A stretch of 64,000 nucleotides of DNA from Jeotgalibaca dankookensis. Lineage in GTDB: Bacteria > Bacillota > Bacilli > Lactobacillales > Aerococcaceae. Positions 9,810 to 18,825 of this stretch are shown piece by piece. The stretch's first letter is position 1, and each line of letters opens with the position of its first letter. Under the pieces are notes generated by a model. That model searched no databases, had not been told where the DNA came from, and worked only from the letters and a program-made list of their open reading frames with translations. Position numbers and translations under genes: made by a program. The stretch is from NCBI RefSeq assembly GCF_002005405.1, contig NZ_CP019728.1:1116001-1180000 (forward strand). The letters run 5' to 3'.

Positions 9810-10169
9810 TTAAAGAGATGACTGATAGGTAATAGTCATACCAGTCACAACTTCTGGTAAGTTATAAGGGCTCAAATAAATACTTGTTTCAATTATATTT
9901 TGTGGATCGAAAGGTTTAAATACAAAAGTAACATGTCCCAGCGACATTAAATTCGCACTTACACTCTTACCAACATGTGTAATTGTATAGACTTGGTCGC
10001 CAAAATAAATGTGGTCACCAATTTGGAGCTGAAAATCACGGATATCTTCTTCAAATCTTTGCAACAATGAGACATCACGAATTGCATCCGTTGCATCTTC
10101 ACCAAATAAAATGAGGATAGGTTCTTTACTAAATGCATCCTTACCTACATGTACAATTTTACTCTTCAT
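9810..10169 (-). CDS. PTS glucitol/sorbitol IIA-like protein lacking the phospho-histidine
   Basis: This 119-residue protein matches PF03829 along its length, with LILFGEDA at the N-terminus, the block ITHVGKSVSANLMSLGHVTF, and the usual size. In E. coli SrlB the phosphorylated residue is His43 in a HCH segment. The same alignment column here falls at Gln37 in SLLQRF, and neither histidine of that segment is kept. No sorbitol EIIB/EIIC genes are nearby; its neighbour is an AI-2E family transporter. I infer a non-phosphorylatable paralogue with a regulatory or structural role. The alignment was made from memory of SrlB. Confidence 0.75.
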   Translation of the reverse strand: MKSKIVHVGKDAFSKEPILILFGEDATDAIRDVSLLQRFEEDIRDFQLQIGDHIYFGDQVYTITHVGKSVSANLMSLGHVTFVFKPFDPQNIIETSIYLSPYNLPEVVTGMTITYQSSL

Positions 10170-10288
10170 TAATTAAATCCGCCTCCTTGTAATAATAGCT
10201 TCATTTTAGCATATCTGTCGTTTAAAGTAAGCTTTGTTTGCTATACTAATATTAGAGGACTTAGAACTATTATTAGGAGGAATTCATA

Positions 10289-11314
10289 ATGTTACACACC
10301 TTATACTTAGGATCTTATACGAAACGTGAAAGTAAAGGCGTTCATCAAACTATACTTGATACAGATAAAAAAGAATTAAGTGCGGTTCAACTGATTGCTG
10401 AAGTTAATTCACCTACTTATATTACTTTAAATTCGGACAAATCCTCTCTCTATACCGTTTCTAAAGAAGAAGAAGGAGCAGGTTTAACAGCTTTTACACG
10501 ACAAGAAGATGGACAGTATAAAAGACGTTATAGTAATACAACTGAAGAAAATACACCTTGTTATATCGCTTTAGACGAAGAAAATAATTTGTTATTTACT
10601 GCTAGTTACCATGATGGTTATGTGTCAGTTTATAAGGAAACAAAATCAGGGATTGAATTAACGGACCGTGTTCAACATGTTGGTAGTAGTGTTCATGAGA
10701 ATCAAGATGGTCCCCATGTCCACTATACTGACTATACTCCCGACAAAAAATATTTACTGGTTTGTGATCTGGGGACAGATGCGGTTTATAGTTATAGTGT
10801 GTCACAACAAGGTAAGTTAAAGGAGGTTGCACGCTATCAAACCAAACCTGGTTCAGGTCCGCGTCACCTTGTTTTCCATCCAAATGGGCACACGGCTTAT
10901 CTTTTAGACGAGTTAAGTTCAGAAGTTGAAGTGTTAGAATACCAATCAGAAGATGGAAGCTTGACTTATCAAAGTCGCATATCTATGATTCCCGACAGCC
11001 ATACTGACTTTAATAGTGGCGCAGCAATTCGTGTAAGTGCGGACGGTAAGTTTGTTTATGCTTCTAATCGGGGACATAATTCCATTGTTGTTTATAAAGT
11101 AGCTGATGATTTTTCACTCTCTTTAGTTGAATACAAACCCAGCGAAGGAGATTTTCCACGAGATTTCAATTTAACACCGGACCAAGTCTTTTTAGTTGTT
11201 GGACATCAAAATTCTGACCAACTGACACTCTTTGGTCGTGACGACGAAACCGGTAAATTAAATCTTTTACAAAAAGATGTTTATGCACCAGAATGTGTGT
11301 GTGTTACTTATTAA
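10289..11314 (+). CDS. pgl: 6-phosphogluconolactonase, seven-bladed propeller type
   Basis: Hydrolyses 6-phosphogluconolactone in the oxidative pentose phosphate pathway. The 341-residue sequence belongs to the lactonase PF10282 family (YbhE/YkgB type). The start TLYLGSYTKRES, the block GPHVHYTDYTPDKKYLLVCDLG and the block GSGPRHLVFHPNG are the conserved blade motifs. An extended -10 TGCTATACT at 10239-10247 and AGGAGG before the ATG support expression from its own promoter. It is monocistronic and ends at a bidirectional terminator. Confidence 0.88.
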   Translation: MLHTLYLGSYTKRESKGVHQTILDTDKKELSAVQLIAEVNSPTYITLNSDKSSLYTVSKEEEGAGLTAFTRQEDGQYKRRYSNTTEENTPCYIALDEENNLLFTASYHDGYVSVYKETKSGIELTDRVQHVGSSVHENQDGPHVHYTDYTPDKKYLLVCDLGTDAVYSYSVSQQGKLKEVARYQTKPGSGPRHLVFHPNGHTAYLLDELSSEVEVLEYQSEDGSLTYQSRISMIPDSHTDFNSGAAIRVSADGKFVYASNRGHNSIVVYKVADDFSLSLVEYKPSEGDFPRDFNLTPDQVFLVVGHQNSDQLTLFGRDDETGKLNLLQKDVYAPECVCVTY

Positions 11315-11360
11315 TAAAAAGAGGTGGTTGGGATTTAATTCCCAATCACCTCTCTTTATT
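11315..11360. terminator. Bidirectional terminator between pgl and the EIIA-Glc gene
   Basis: A stem built on AGAGGTGGTTGGGA and its complement with one G-T pair, flanked by A- and T-rich tracts, lies between two convergent genes. Confidence 0.85.
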
Positions 11361-11366
11361 TTACAT

Positions 11367-11873
11367 TTAATTTTTTACGACCGTTCCAACGACACTGTGA
11401 GCTTCTACGTTGCCGCTCGCAGTCAGATCAAAACTTTCGACTTTATCCATGTTCGTGATAACAACTACCATCGCGTTATCTTTACCGGCTTCTGCCAATG
11501 CTTCCAAATCACAAGTTGCTACGAGTGTTGTTGCTGATAAGACATCGCCCTCACTCACGTGCGTTTCAAAAGGTTTACCATTCAACTCTACTGTATCCAA
11601 TCCCATATGGAGTAATATTTCAATTCCATTGTCCATTTGAATCCCTACAGCATGCTTAGTTGGAAAGACACTCATCACTTTACCATCTACTGGTGAGTAA
11701 ATTTGCCCATCCTCTGGTATAACCGCATAGCCATCTCCCATCATTTTTTGTGAAAAAACAGGATCTGCTACTTCAGTAACTGAAATAACACGACCGTTTA
11801 CGGGTGCATATAAATTTTTCTTTTCAGCTGTTTTAGTTTCTTCTTTTTGTTTCTTCTTGAAAAAATTGAACAT
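11367..11873 (-). CDS. Stand-alone PTS glucose-type EIIA (EIIA-Glc/Crr-like)
   Basis: Receives phosphate from HPr and passes it to EIICB partners. The phosphorylated histidine is in ILLHMGLDTVEL, and the second active-site histidine is in the segment PTKHAVGIQ. The N-terminus is a lysine-rich linker, as in single-domain EIIA proteins. The frame reaches a GTG at 11885, but AAAGGTGG is placed 8 bases before the ATG at 11873, giving MFNFFKKK and 168 residues. No EIIBC is adjacent; the EIICB at 44-45.6 kb lacks its own IIA and is a possible partner. Confidence 0.9.
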   Translation of the reverse strand: MFNFFKKKQKEETKTAEKKNLYAPVNGRVISVTEVADPVFSQKMMGDGYAVIPEDGQIYSPVDGKVMSVFPTKHAVGIQMDNGIEILLHMGLDTVELNGKPFETHVSEGDVLSATTLVATCDLEALAEAGKDNAMVVVITNMDKVESFDLTASGNVEAHSVVGTVVKN

Positions 11874-12169
11874 ACCTAACGCCACCTTTATAATTTTAAG
11901 TCAAATTGTTGCATTGTTTCTTATATAGATAATATACCATAATGACAGCATTTTTCCTACCAGCTTGGGTTTCTACTTAAAAAATTATAGCCACTATTAA
12001 AAAAAGCATTGTAAACAACTTGAACGGACTCTGCTTCTTTTGCAGCATTTATCCCAAATATGATACTAATTTCCGAAGAACAATGCGTAAATTTGGTTGA
12101 GCTATCAGTATGATTTAGCGAAAGAATGAGCTATACTAATCTAGACATGACTATAGAGGGTGAATTTAG

Positions 12170-12541
12170 ATGAATATGAAAAGAATAAGTAAACAACTAT
12201 TAGTAGGTTTATCTCTAGGTATCGGTATCTTACCAATCATGACCAAAATGAATCGTTCCGCATTGAAAAAAAAGCCACCTACTCCGCTTTCATTATATGA
12301 CTTATGCGGTGAGTGGTTATCAGCAGATGAAAATACCCTCTCAATTGATAATGAAGCACGTGTATTTTTTAACTTAGAACAGATTCACTTAATTAAAATA
12401 AGTGGGCAAGCGAATACACTTGCGCTACAAGATAAGTTTGGTTACTTTATTACAATCGAGAAAACAACTGAGGATACTTTAATTTACTACGATGAGGCCG
12501 AGGATGTATCCATTACTTTTATGCGAAAAAGAAGCAGTTAG
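12170..12541 (+). CDS. Small membrane-anchored protein, DUF4828-like
   Basis: A 123-residue protein with one hydrophobic N-terminal segment after MKR (about residues 9-25), which may be a membrane anchor or uncleaved signal, followed by a soluble domain rich in beta strands (LYDLCGEWLS, DKFGYFITIEK). The pattern resembles the DUF4828 family of Lactobacillales, recalled from memory; function is unknown. GAGGGTG precedes the ATG. The 296 bases upstream, back to the EIIA start, show no convincing gene apart from the promoter area near 12130. Confidence 0.6.
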   Translation: MNMKRISKQLLVGLSLGIGILPIMTKMNRSALKKKPPTPLSLYDLCGEWLSADENTLSIDNEARVFFNLEQIHLIKISGQANTLALQDKFGYFITIEKTTEDTLIYYDEAEDVSITFMRKRSS

Positions 12542-12570
12542 GACTTTTTTTGTCCTAACTGCTTCTTTTT
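12529..12570. terminator. Bidirectional terminator between the DUF4828-like gene and glgP
   Basis: Perfect 16-base arms (12529-12544 and 12552-12567) with a T-rich loop and flanking A/T tracts end two convergent units, including the glycogen operon. Confidence 0.9.
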
Positions 12571-12580
12571 AAAAATTATA

Positions 12581-14998
12581 TTAAATTAAATCTTCTGGTT
12601 CACGTTGTGCTCCTAGTTTCCATATTTCATCCGCATAACGTTCAATTGTATAGTCAGCCGAGAACGGTCCAGAACTTGCAATGTTTAAGAGCGCACGACG
12701 GTTCCAAGTTTCACGATTACGGAAATCTTTATCAATTTGCTTGTGCGCGTTAATATAGCTATCAAAATCTTTTAATAAGTAATACTCATCATTGTATTTT
12801 ACTAAGCTGTCAAAAATATCTTGCCCTTCATCTTCTAACCCTGGAATGGAACCATCGATTAGCATGTTTAATACGCGTTTAACAGCCGGATTCTTTTCAT
12901 AAATTTCTCGCGAGTTATAAGAGTTAGCGGCATTTAATTTTTGCACTTCTTCATTACTCATACCAAAAATATAGATGTTCTCTTCGCCAACATAGTCATA
13001 AATTTCAACAGTTGCGCCATCCATTGTTGCAATCGTTAAAGCACCATTTGCCATTAACTTCATGTTACTTGTTCCAGAAGCTTCTTTACCTGCAAGTGAA
13101 ATTTGCTCACTGACATCTGCAGCTGGAATAATTAATTCAGCTAAAGAAACACCATAGTTTTCAACAAAGACTACTTTAATTAGATCATTGAGTGATGAAT
13201 CATTATTAATCATTTCAGCAATTGCATTGATTAACTTAATAATTTGTTTTGCATAGTGATAACTTGGCGCAGCTTTCGCTCCAAAAATAAAGACGCGTTT
13301 CGGGATATCCACTCCTGGGTTATCCTTGATATATTGGTAACGATCCAAGATATGTAACACATTTAGCAGTTGACGCTTATAGGCGTGCAAGCGTTTGATT
13401 TGAACATCAAAAATAGCGTTTGGATCAATTTCAATATCCATCTCTTCTGACACATACTTGGCAAATCGTTTTTTATTTTCAAGTTTAACAGCATCAATAC
13501 GCGCTAGTACTTCTTTATCTTCTGCGTATGCTTTTAAAAGGATGATATCATTTGCATTCGTTTTCCATTCCGTCCCAATGGTTTCATCAAGTAAGTCTGT
13601 TAAACCAGGGTTTGAAATTTGTAACCAACGACGCATTGTAACGCCATTTGTTTTGTTGTTAAATTTATTCGGATACATTAAATAGAAATCATGTAAGGTA
13701 TGATTAATCAAAATATTAGTATGGAGTTTTGCAACGCCATTGATACTATGACTCCCAATAATTGCTAGATTAGCCATTTTTATTTCACCGTTAGCTACTA
13801 TAGCTGTACGATTCGTTAAATCCTCACCGTATAAAGGTGTCTTCTTTTCGATATGACGACGATTAATTTCCATAATAATTTGAGTAATACGTGGCAATAA
13901 GAGGTTCATCATATCAATTGACCAACGTTCCATCGCTTCTTGTAAAATTGTATGGTTGGTATAACTTATGGTCTTTTTAGTAATTTCCCAAGCTTGTTCC
14001 CAAGACAAACCTTCTTCGTCCATCAAAATACGCATAAGTTCTGGAATCGCTAGGGTTGGATGCGTATCATTGATGTGAATTGCGATTTTATCTGGTAAGT
14101 AGCTCCAGTCTAAATTCAGTTGTTTGAAATAGCGAACGACACTTTGTACACCAGCAGAAGAGAAAAAGTATTCTTGTTTTAAACGCAAGAGTAAGCCTTC
14201 ATAGTTGGAATCATCTGGGTATAAGTATTCAGTGATTTGTTTTACACCATTTCGCTCTTCTTCAGTCGGGAAGAGGTATTCTTCACCATAAGGGATTTCT
14301 GCTGACCACAAACGTAAGTTATTTACGGTACCATTCTGGTAGCCTACCATTGCCGTATCATAAGGAACAGCAAGAATATTTTGGGTATTGTGATAAGTCA
14401 CATGCATATTACCTTCATTATCTGGTTCTAAACTGACTTGTCCGCCAAAACGAACAGTAACAGCTTTGTTTTCACGGCGAACTTCCCAAACATTTCCATT
14501 ACGCAACCAGTTTTCTGGTAACTCAATTTGGTGTCCATCTATAAATTTCTGTTTAAAAAGGCCATAACGATAGCGAATTCCATTCCCATTTCCGGGCAGT
14601 CCCGTTGAAGCTAATGAATCCATAAAGCAAGATGCTAAACGGCCTAATCCACCATTACCAAGAGCCGGATCCATTTCGCCACTAGCTACTTCGTCAAGGT
14701 CTAGACCTAGCTCGGCAAGTCCTTCTTGGACAACATCTAAAATACCTAGATTTAATAGATTACTTTTCAGCATTCTTCCTGGTAGAAACTCCATTGAAAA
14801 ATAATAGACTTGTTTTTGTTTGTTTTCTTGATACGTATCAACTGTTTCTTTCCAATCTGATGAATATAAATCTTTAACTAGATGACCTAATGCCACAAAT
14901 TGTTCCTGTTTCGTAGCATTTTCGTAGTTAAAAGCAAATCTCTCTTGAAACTTCTTTTTGTATCTATCTTTAAATTGTGAAACATCCATTTTTTGCAT
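12581..14998 (-). CDS. glgP: Glycogen phosphorylase
   Basis: Releases glucose-1-phosphate from glycogen chain ends using pyridoxal phosphate. The PLP lysine sits in the hallmark block GTSNMKLMANGALTIATMDG; the N-terminal block GNGGLGRLASCFMDSLA is also typical. The frame opens at a TTG (15019), but GGAGG lies 6 bases before an in-frame ATG at 14998, giving MQKMDVSQF and 805 residues, normal for GlgP. It is the last gene of glgB-C-D-A-P, so synthesis and breakdown are co-transcribed. Confidence 0.96.
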   Translation of the reverse strand: MQKMDVSQFKDRYKKKFQERFAFNYENATKQEQFVALGHLVKDLYSSDWKETVDTYQENKQKQVYYFSMEFLPGRMLKSNLLNLGILDVVQEGLAELGLDLDEVASGEMDPALGNGGLGRLASCFMDSLASTGLPGNGNGIRYRYGLFKQKFIDGHQIELPENWLRNGNVWEVRRENKAVTVRFGGQVSLEPDNEGNMHVTYHNTQNILAVPYDTAMVGYQNGTVNNLRLWSAEIPYGEEYLFPTEEERNGVKQITEYLYPDDSNYEGLLLRLKQEYFFSSAGVQSVVRYFKQLNLDWSYLPDKIAIHINDTHPTLAIPELMRILMDEEGLSWEQAWEITKKTISYTNHTILQEAMERWSIDMMNLLLPRITQIIMEINRRHIEKKTPLYGEDLTNRTAIVANGEIKMANLAIIGSHSINGVAKLHTNILINHTLHDFYLMYPNKFNNKTNGVTMRRWLQISNPGLTDLLDETIGTEWKTNANDIILLKAYAEDKEVLARIDAVKLENKKRFAKYVSEEMDIEIDPNAIFDVQIKRLHAYKRQLLNVLHILDRYQYIKDNPGVDIPKRVFIFGAKAAPSYHYAKQIIKLINAIAEMINNDSSLNDLIKVVFVENYGVSLAELIIPAADVSEQISLAGKEASGTSNMKLMANGALTIATMDGATVEIYDYVGEENIYIFGMSNEEVQKLNAANSYNSREIYEKNPAVKRVLNMLIDGSIPGLEDEGQDIFDSLVKYNDEYYLLKDFDSYINAHKQIDKDFRNRETWNRRALLNIASSGPFSADYTIERYADEIWKLGAQREPEDLI

Positions 14999-15032
14999 GT
15001 ATTTCCTCCATTTTACCAATTAAGGCGAATAT

Positions 15033-16466
15033 TTATGTCAGTGATTTGTATAGAGACAAGTATGATTGCGCTGGTTTTTCCCATGAAAAATCAATACTCA
15101 TCGCCTGTTTCATTAGTTTATGCCATTGCTCTGAATCATTTTCGTACACATCAAGAGCTCGGTATATCGTTCCTAGTAGATTATAACCATTAAATCCGTT
15201 AAAACTGAAGCCTGTTCCTTCACCAGTAATAGGATTATAAGGAATAACCGTATCTTTTAGTCCACCAATTTCATGCACAAGAGGCAAGGTTCCATACCGC
15301 ATCGAGACCATTTGGGATAATCCACATGGTTCAAAAGCAGAAGGCATTAAAAAGATATCAGATCCAGCATAAATTTGTTGTGCCAAATTGATGTCAAAAT
15401 CAATCACTGCACGAAATTTATTATGATAAGCATAATCAAAATACCGGAAAGAATTTTCAAAATTAGCCTCACCTGTTCCCAAAATCACTACTTGAACATT
15501 GCGATTACCCATCAATTCCTGAATTTTTTCTTCTACTAATTGAAATCCTTTTTGTGATGTTAATCGGCTAACAGCACCAATAAGAGGGATATCTGGATCA
15601 ACAGGCAAGCCAAGGCGTTCTTGTAGTGCCTTTTTATTCGCTATTTTCCCACTAAAATCATGACTGTCATAATGATAAGCTAAACGTTTATCGGTTTTAG
15701 GATTATTAATATCGTAATCAATCCCATTAATAATGCCATGTAACTTCCAATCATTATACTGCAACGTACCTTCTAAACCTTCCCCAAATTCCGGTCTTTT
15801 TATCTCTTCTGCATAAGAAGGACTGACGGTTGTAACTATATCGGAAAAATTAATTCCGCCTTTAAGGAAGTTAACATTATCGTGAAATGCAACGCCGGAT
15901 TCATGAAAAATATTATAGCCAGTATTAAAAACATTACTCAAAATATCCTGTGTATAGATACCTTGGAACAAAATATTATGAATAGTCAGTACTTTACGAA
16001 TTCCTCTATACGCTTCAACCCAATGATATTTATCAACAAGTAACACTGGAACCATGGCAGTTTGCCAATCATTTACATGAATAACATCGGGAATAAAGCC
16101 AATTTTTTCCATCATCTCGATAATTGCCATGGAGAAGAAACCAAACCGTTCTCCATCATCCCACTCGCCATATAGGCTTTGACGATTGAAATAATCTTGA
16201 TTATCGATAAAGTAATACGTTACGCCATCTAATTCCAGTGTCTTAATCCCGCAATAGACATGCTTAGGTCCTACTTCCATATAAAAATAAACAAGATCTT
16301 CCACTAAGTCCTTATACTCTTGCGGCATACTACTATAGTAGGGCAAGACAACACGAATATCTACACCCTGTTTTTTTAATTCTTTCGGTAAAGCACCGGC
16401 GACATCACCTAATCCACCAGTCTTGAAGAAAGGTGCTGCTTCAGCTGCTGCATATAGTACTTTCAT
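15033..16466 (-). CDS. glgA: Glycogen synthase (ADP-glucose)
   Basis: A GT5 glycosyltransferase that extends alpha-1,4-glucan from ADP-glucose. The N-terminal FFKTGGLGDVAGALP (about residues 13-27) carries the KxGGL substrate loop. The C-terminal GT-B half has PSAFEPCGLSQMVSMRYG with the catalytic glutamate region and HEIGGLKDTV. Length 477 is standard. It lies 13 bases after glgD and 34 bases before glgP in the glycogen operon. Confidence 0.96.
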   Translation of the reverse strand: MKVLYAAAEAAPFFKTGGLGDVAGALPKELKKQGVDIRVVLPYYSSMPQEYKDLVEDLVYFYMEVGPKHVYCGIKTLELDGVTYYFIDNQDYFNRQSLYGEWDDGERFGFFSMAIIEMMEKIGFIPDVIHVNDWQTAMVPVLLVDKYHWVEAYRGIRKVLTIHNILFQGIYTQDILSNVFNTGYNIFHESGVAFHDNVNFLKGGINFSDIVTTVSPSYAEEIKRPEFGEGLEGTLQYNDWKLHGIINGIDYDINNPKTDKRLAYHYDSHDFSGKIANKKALQERLGLPVDPDIPLIGAVSRLTSQKGFQLVEEKIQELMGNRNVQVVILGTGEANFENSFRYFDYAYHNKFRAVIDFDINLAQQIYAGSDIFLMPSAFEPCGLSQMVSMRYGTLPLVHEIGGLKDTVIPYNPITGEGTGFSFNGFNGYNLLGTIYRALDVYENDSEQWHKLMKQAMSIDFSWEKPAQSYLSLYKSLT

Positions 16467-16479
16467 ATTGCCCTCTTTT

Positions 16480-17631
16480 CTAGGCTCTTACGGTCTTATT
16501 TTTTTCAATAATGATTAAGTTGTCTTTCGACCCTTTTAGGACCACGCCTGGTTCAATTGTCACATTTTTATCTAAAATACAGTATTCAAGAATCGCGTCT
16601 TTACCCACTTTAGATCCTTGCATCACAATAGAATCGCGAATGACTGCACCTTTATCTACTGAAACTTTCCGGAAGATTAAAGAGTTTTCTATTTCTCCCG
16701 AAATAAAGCCGCCTGTAGCTAGAATCGTATTTTTAACGTTAGCATCGCAACTATAATATGTTGGAGCCTCGTTCTTCACTTTGGTAATGACTCGACGTTC
16801 ACCATGGAAGACTTTGTCATAGTAATCTTTATTCAGTAAGGACATATTTGCTTCGTAATAAGCCTGAATAGAATCCAGATTAACCATAGTCCCTGTGTAC
16901 TCATAAGCATCTACTTGGTAGAATTGCGAATAATAGGTAACCAAACGATCGATATCCATGTGAATACTTTCTTTTTCTGCTCGTCCGATAATTTCTAATA
17001 TTTTATCTACACTGAGTAGATAGGTATTTAAATTAAGCGCTACGGTGTCATCTTGATAGTCATAGTCTTGGCTTGGAACCAACTCTAGTACGTCTTTATC
17101 TTGATCTAAACGAACTACTCGCTCATACTGATGACCCTGTACTTCTTGTTTTGGAACCATTTTATAAGTTAATGTAATATCTCCACTATTTTTAAGATGG
17201 AATTTGAGGACATCCTGAAAATCGAGGGAGGTAATAATCTTACCGGCACTTACAACTACGTATTCAGATTTTGACTTGATGAGGAACTCTTTTTGGTCGT
17301 TATAGAAGTCATTTTCCTCATTATTTCTTTCTCCCATAAATTGTTTCATATAAGTTTGTGAGTATGTAAAAATCCCACCAGCTAAATCCGATTCTAAGTT
17401 CCATACCGCACCACTACGAATGTGGTCATAGATAGAACGTCCAGACCCACCTATAAAGATTGCTACGGAATCCATCTCAGCATGGCTGAAGTTTGATAGG
17501 TGAAAGTCAATGGCACGATATCGGCTTGCCATAGGCAGTGCCGCTACTGGTCGCATGGTTGTTAATGGTTGCATATCTCGTGTGCTTGGTTCAGTCAAAC
17601 TTAAAATCGCACATATTTTATTCATTCTCAT
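16480..17631 (-). CDS. glgD: Glucose-1-phosphate adenylyltransferase subunit GlgD
   Basis: A GlgC paralogue found in Firmicutes that pairs with GlgC in ADP-glucose synthesis. The catalytic N-terminal signature of GlgC (GGQGTRL) is absent and replaced by [13 protein letters not shown], so it is likely the non-catalytic, modulatory subunit. A left-handed beta-helix C-terminus with hexapeptide repeats is visible ([13 protein letters not shown]). AGGAGG inside the end of glgC is best spaced from the ATG at 17631 (383 residues) and not from the ATG at 17637. It overlaps glgC by 14 bases. Confidence 0.93.
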   Translation of the reverse strand: MRMNKICAILSLTEPSTRDMQPLTTMRPVAALPMASRYRAIDFHLSNFSHAEMDSVAIFIGGSGRSIYDHIRSGAVWNLESDLAGGIFTYSQTYMKQFMGERNNEENDFYNDQKEFLIKSKSEYVVVSAGKIITSLDFQDVLKFHLKNSGDITLTYKMVPKQEVQGHQYERVVRLDQDKDVLELVPSQDYDYQDDTVALNLNTYLLSVDKILEIIGRAEKESIHMDIDRLVTYYSQFYQVDAYEYTGTMVNLDSIQAYYEANMSLLNKDYYDKVFHGERRVITKVKNEAPTYYSCDANVKNTILATGGFISGEIENSLIFRKVSVDKGAVIRDSIVMQGSKVGKDAILEYCILDKNVTIEPGVVLKGSKDNLIIIEKNKTVRA

Positions 17632-18775
17632 AATCATTTCCTCCTACCTCTTCTTCGTAACCAATAACGTGTATATCATCATGTGTTCCGATAATCTGAG
17701 CACCATCTTTAATATTGGCATATTCACCGATAATAGCGTACTCAATTTTAACGTTTTTACCAATTTTCGCATTCGCCATAATAACACTGTCTTTTACAGT
17801 ACTATTTTCTCCTAAGGAAACATTTTGAGAAATAATTGAATGCGCTACTTTTCCTTCGATATAAGCACCATCAGCCATCATTGATTCTTTCACTTCACCA
17901 TTTTTTGATACAAATTGAGGTGGCGCAATCATATTGCGAGAATAGATTCTCCAGTCATCATCGCGAATATTTAAACTATGGTTTGGATCTAAAAACTCCA
18001 TATTCGCTTCCCATAAGCTATCAATTGTTCCGACATCTTTCCAATAACCATTGAAAGCATAGGCATATATTTTTTCATTATTTTCTAGAAATGCTGGTAT
18101 AACATCATGCCCAAAATCAAGCATTTCTTTATTTTCTTCATTTGATTCTTTGTCTTCTAATAGATATTTACGTAGTTTTTTCCAATTGAAAATATAAATA
18201 CCCATTGAAGCAAGATTACTCTTAGGTTCAGCTGGTTTTTCTTCAAATTCAATAATTCGTCCTGTATCGTCGGTATTCATAATTCCAAACCGAGAGGCTT
18301 CTTTAATATCAACCGGAAGGACACCCACTGTTAAATCTGCACCTGTTTCGATATGTTTTTTTAACATAGCATCGTAATCCATTTTATAAATATGATCTCC
18401 GGATAAAACTAAAACGGTATCTGGATCTCTTGAATCAATAAAACTCACGTTTTGTGTGATTGCATTTGCTGTCCCTTTAAACCAGTTTTCTCCTTGGGAG
18501 TTGGTGAATGGTTGTAAGATAGTCGCGCCTTTTCCGTGACCACTAAGACCCCAGGGCTCACCATTTCCAATATGAACGTTAAGCTCTAGCGGCTCATATT
18601 GTGTAACAATTCCCACTTCTTTGATATTAGAATTTGCACAGTTACTTAGTACGAAGTCGATAATACGGTAGCGGCCACCAAACGGAACAGCCGGTTTAGC
18701 TGTCTCACGTGTTAACTTACCTAAACGTGTTCCTTGACCCCCCGCTAAGACCATTGCTAACATTTTATTTTTCAT
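17618..18775 (-). CDS. glgC: Glucose-1-phosphate adenylyltransferase, catalytic subunit GlgC
   Basis: Makes ADP-glucose and pyrophosphate from glucose-1-phosphate and ATP, the committed step of glycogen synthesis. The nucleotidyltransferase signature [13 protein letters not shown] (about residues 10-22) and the following [15 protein letters not shown] are intact. Residues GDHIYKMDY and FEEKP match substrate-binding and catalytic regions. The C-terminal beta-helix domain is present. It starts 50 bases after glgB, and its 3' end contains the ribosome-binding site of glgD. Confidence 0.96.
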   Translation of the reverse strand: MKNKMLAMVLAGGQGTRLGKLTRETAKPAVPFGGRYRIIDFVLSNCANSNIKEVGIVTQYEPLELNVHIGNGEPWGLSGHGKGATILQPFTNSQGENWFKGTANAITQNVSFIDSRDPDTVLVLSGDHIYKMDYDAMLKKHIETGADLTVGVLPVDIKEASRFGIMNTDDTGRIIEFEEKPAEPKSNLASMGIYIFNWKKLRKYLLEDKESNEENKEMLDFGHDVIPAFLENNEKIYAYAFNGYWKDVGTIDSLWEANMEFLDPNHSLNIRDDDWRIYSRNMIAPPQFVSKNGEVKESMMADGAYIEGKVAHSIISQNVSLGENSTVKDSVIMANAKIGKNVKIEYAIIGEYANIKDGAQIIGTHDDIHVIGYEEEVGGNDYENE

Positions 18776-18825
18776 ATGTATCAGGAAGAACGCGTAGTCC
18801 TTCCCTTCCCCTCCTCATATCGTGC

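Noticed and set aside
11957-12130. A minus-strand stretch of 57 open codons (reading EISIIFGINAAKEAE and further) in the gap after the EIIA gene
   Set aside because: It has no start codon or ribosome-binding site and I recognise no family. It may be a gene remnant or chance, so I do not list it.
15366-15420. TTGAT...ATCAA-like sequence inside glgA as an FNR box
   Set aside because: The spacing is wrong and it lies inside a coding region.
16480-17631. glgD as a broken glgC copy
   Set aside because: The missing catalytic N-terminal motif is the normal state of GlgD in Firmicutes, and the gene is full length and within the operon.
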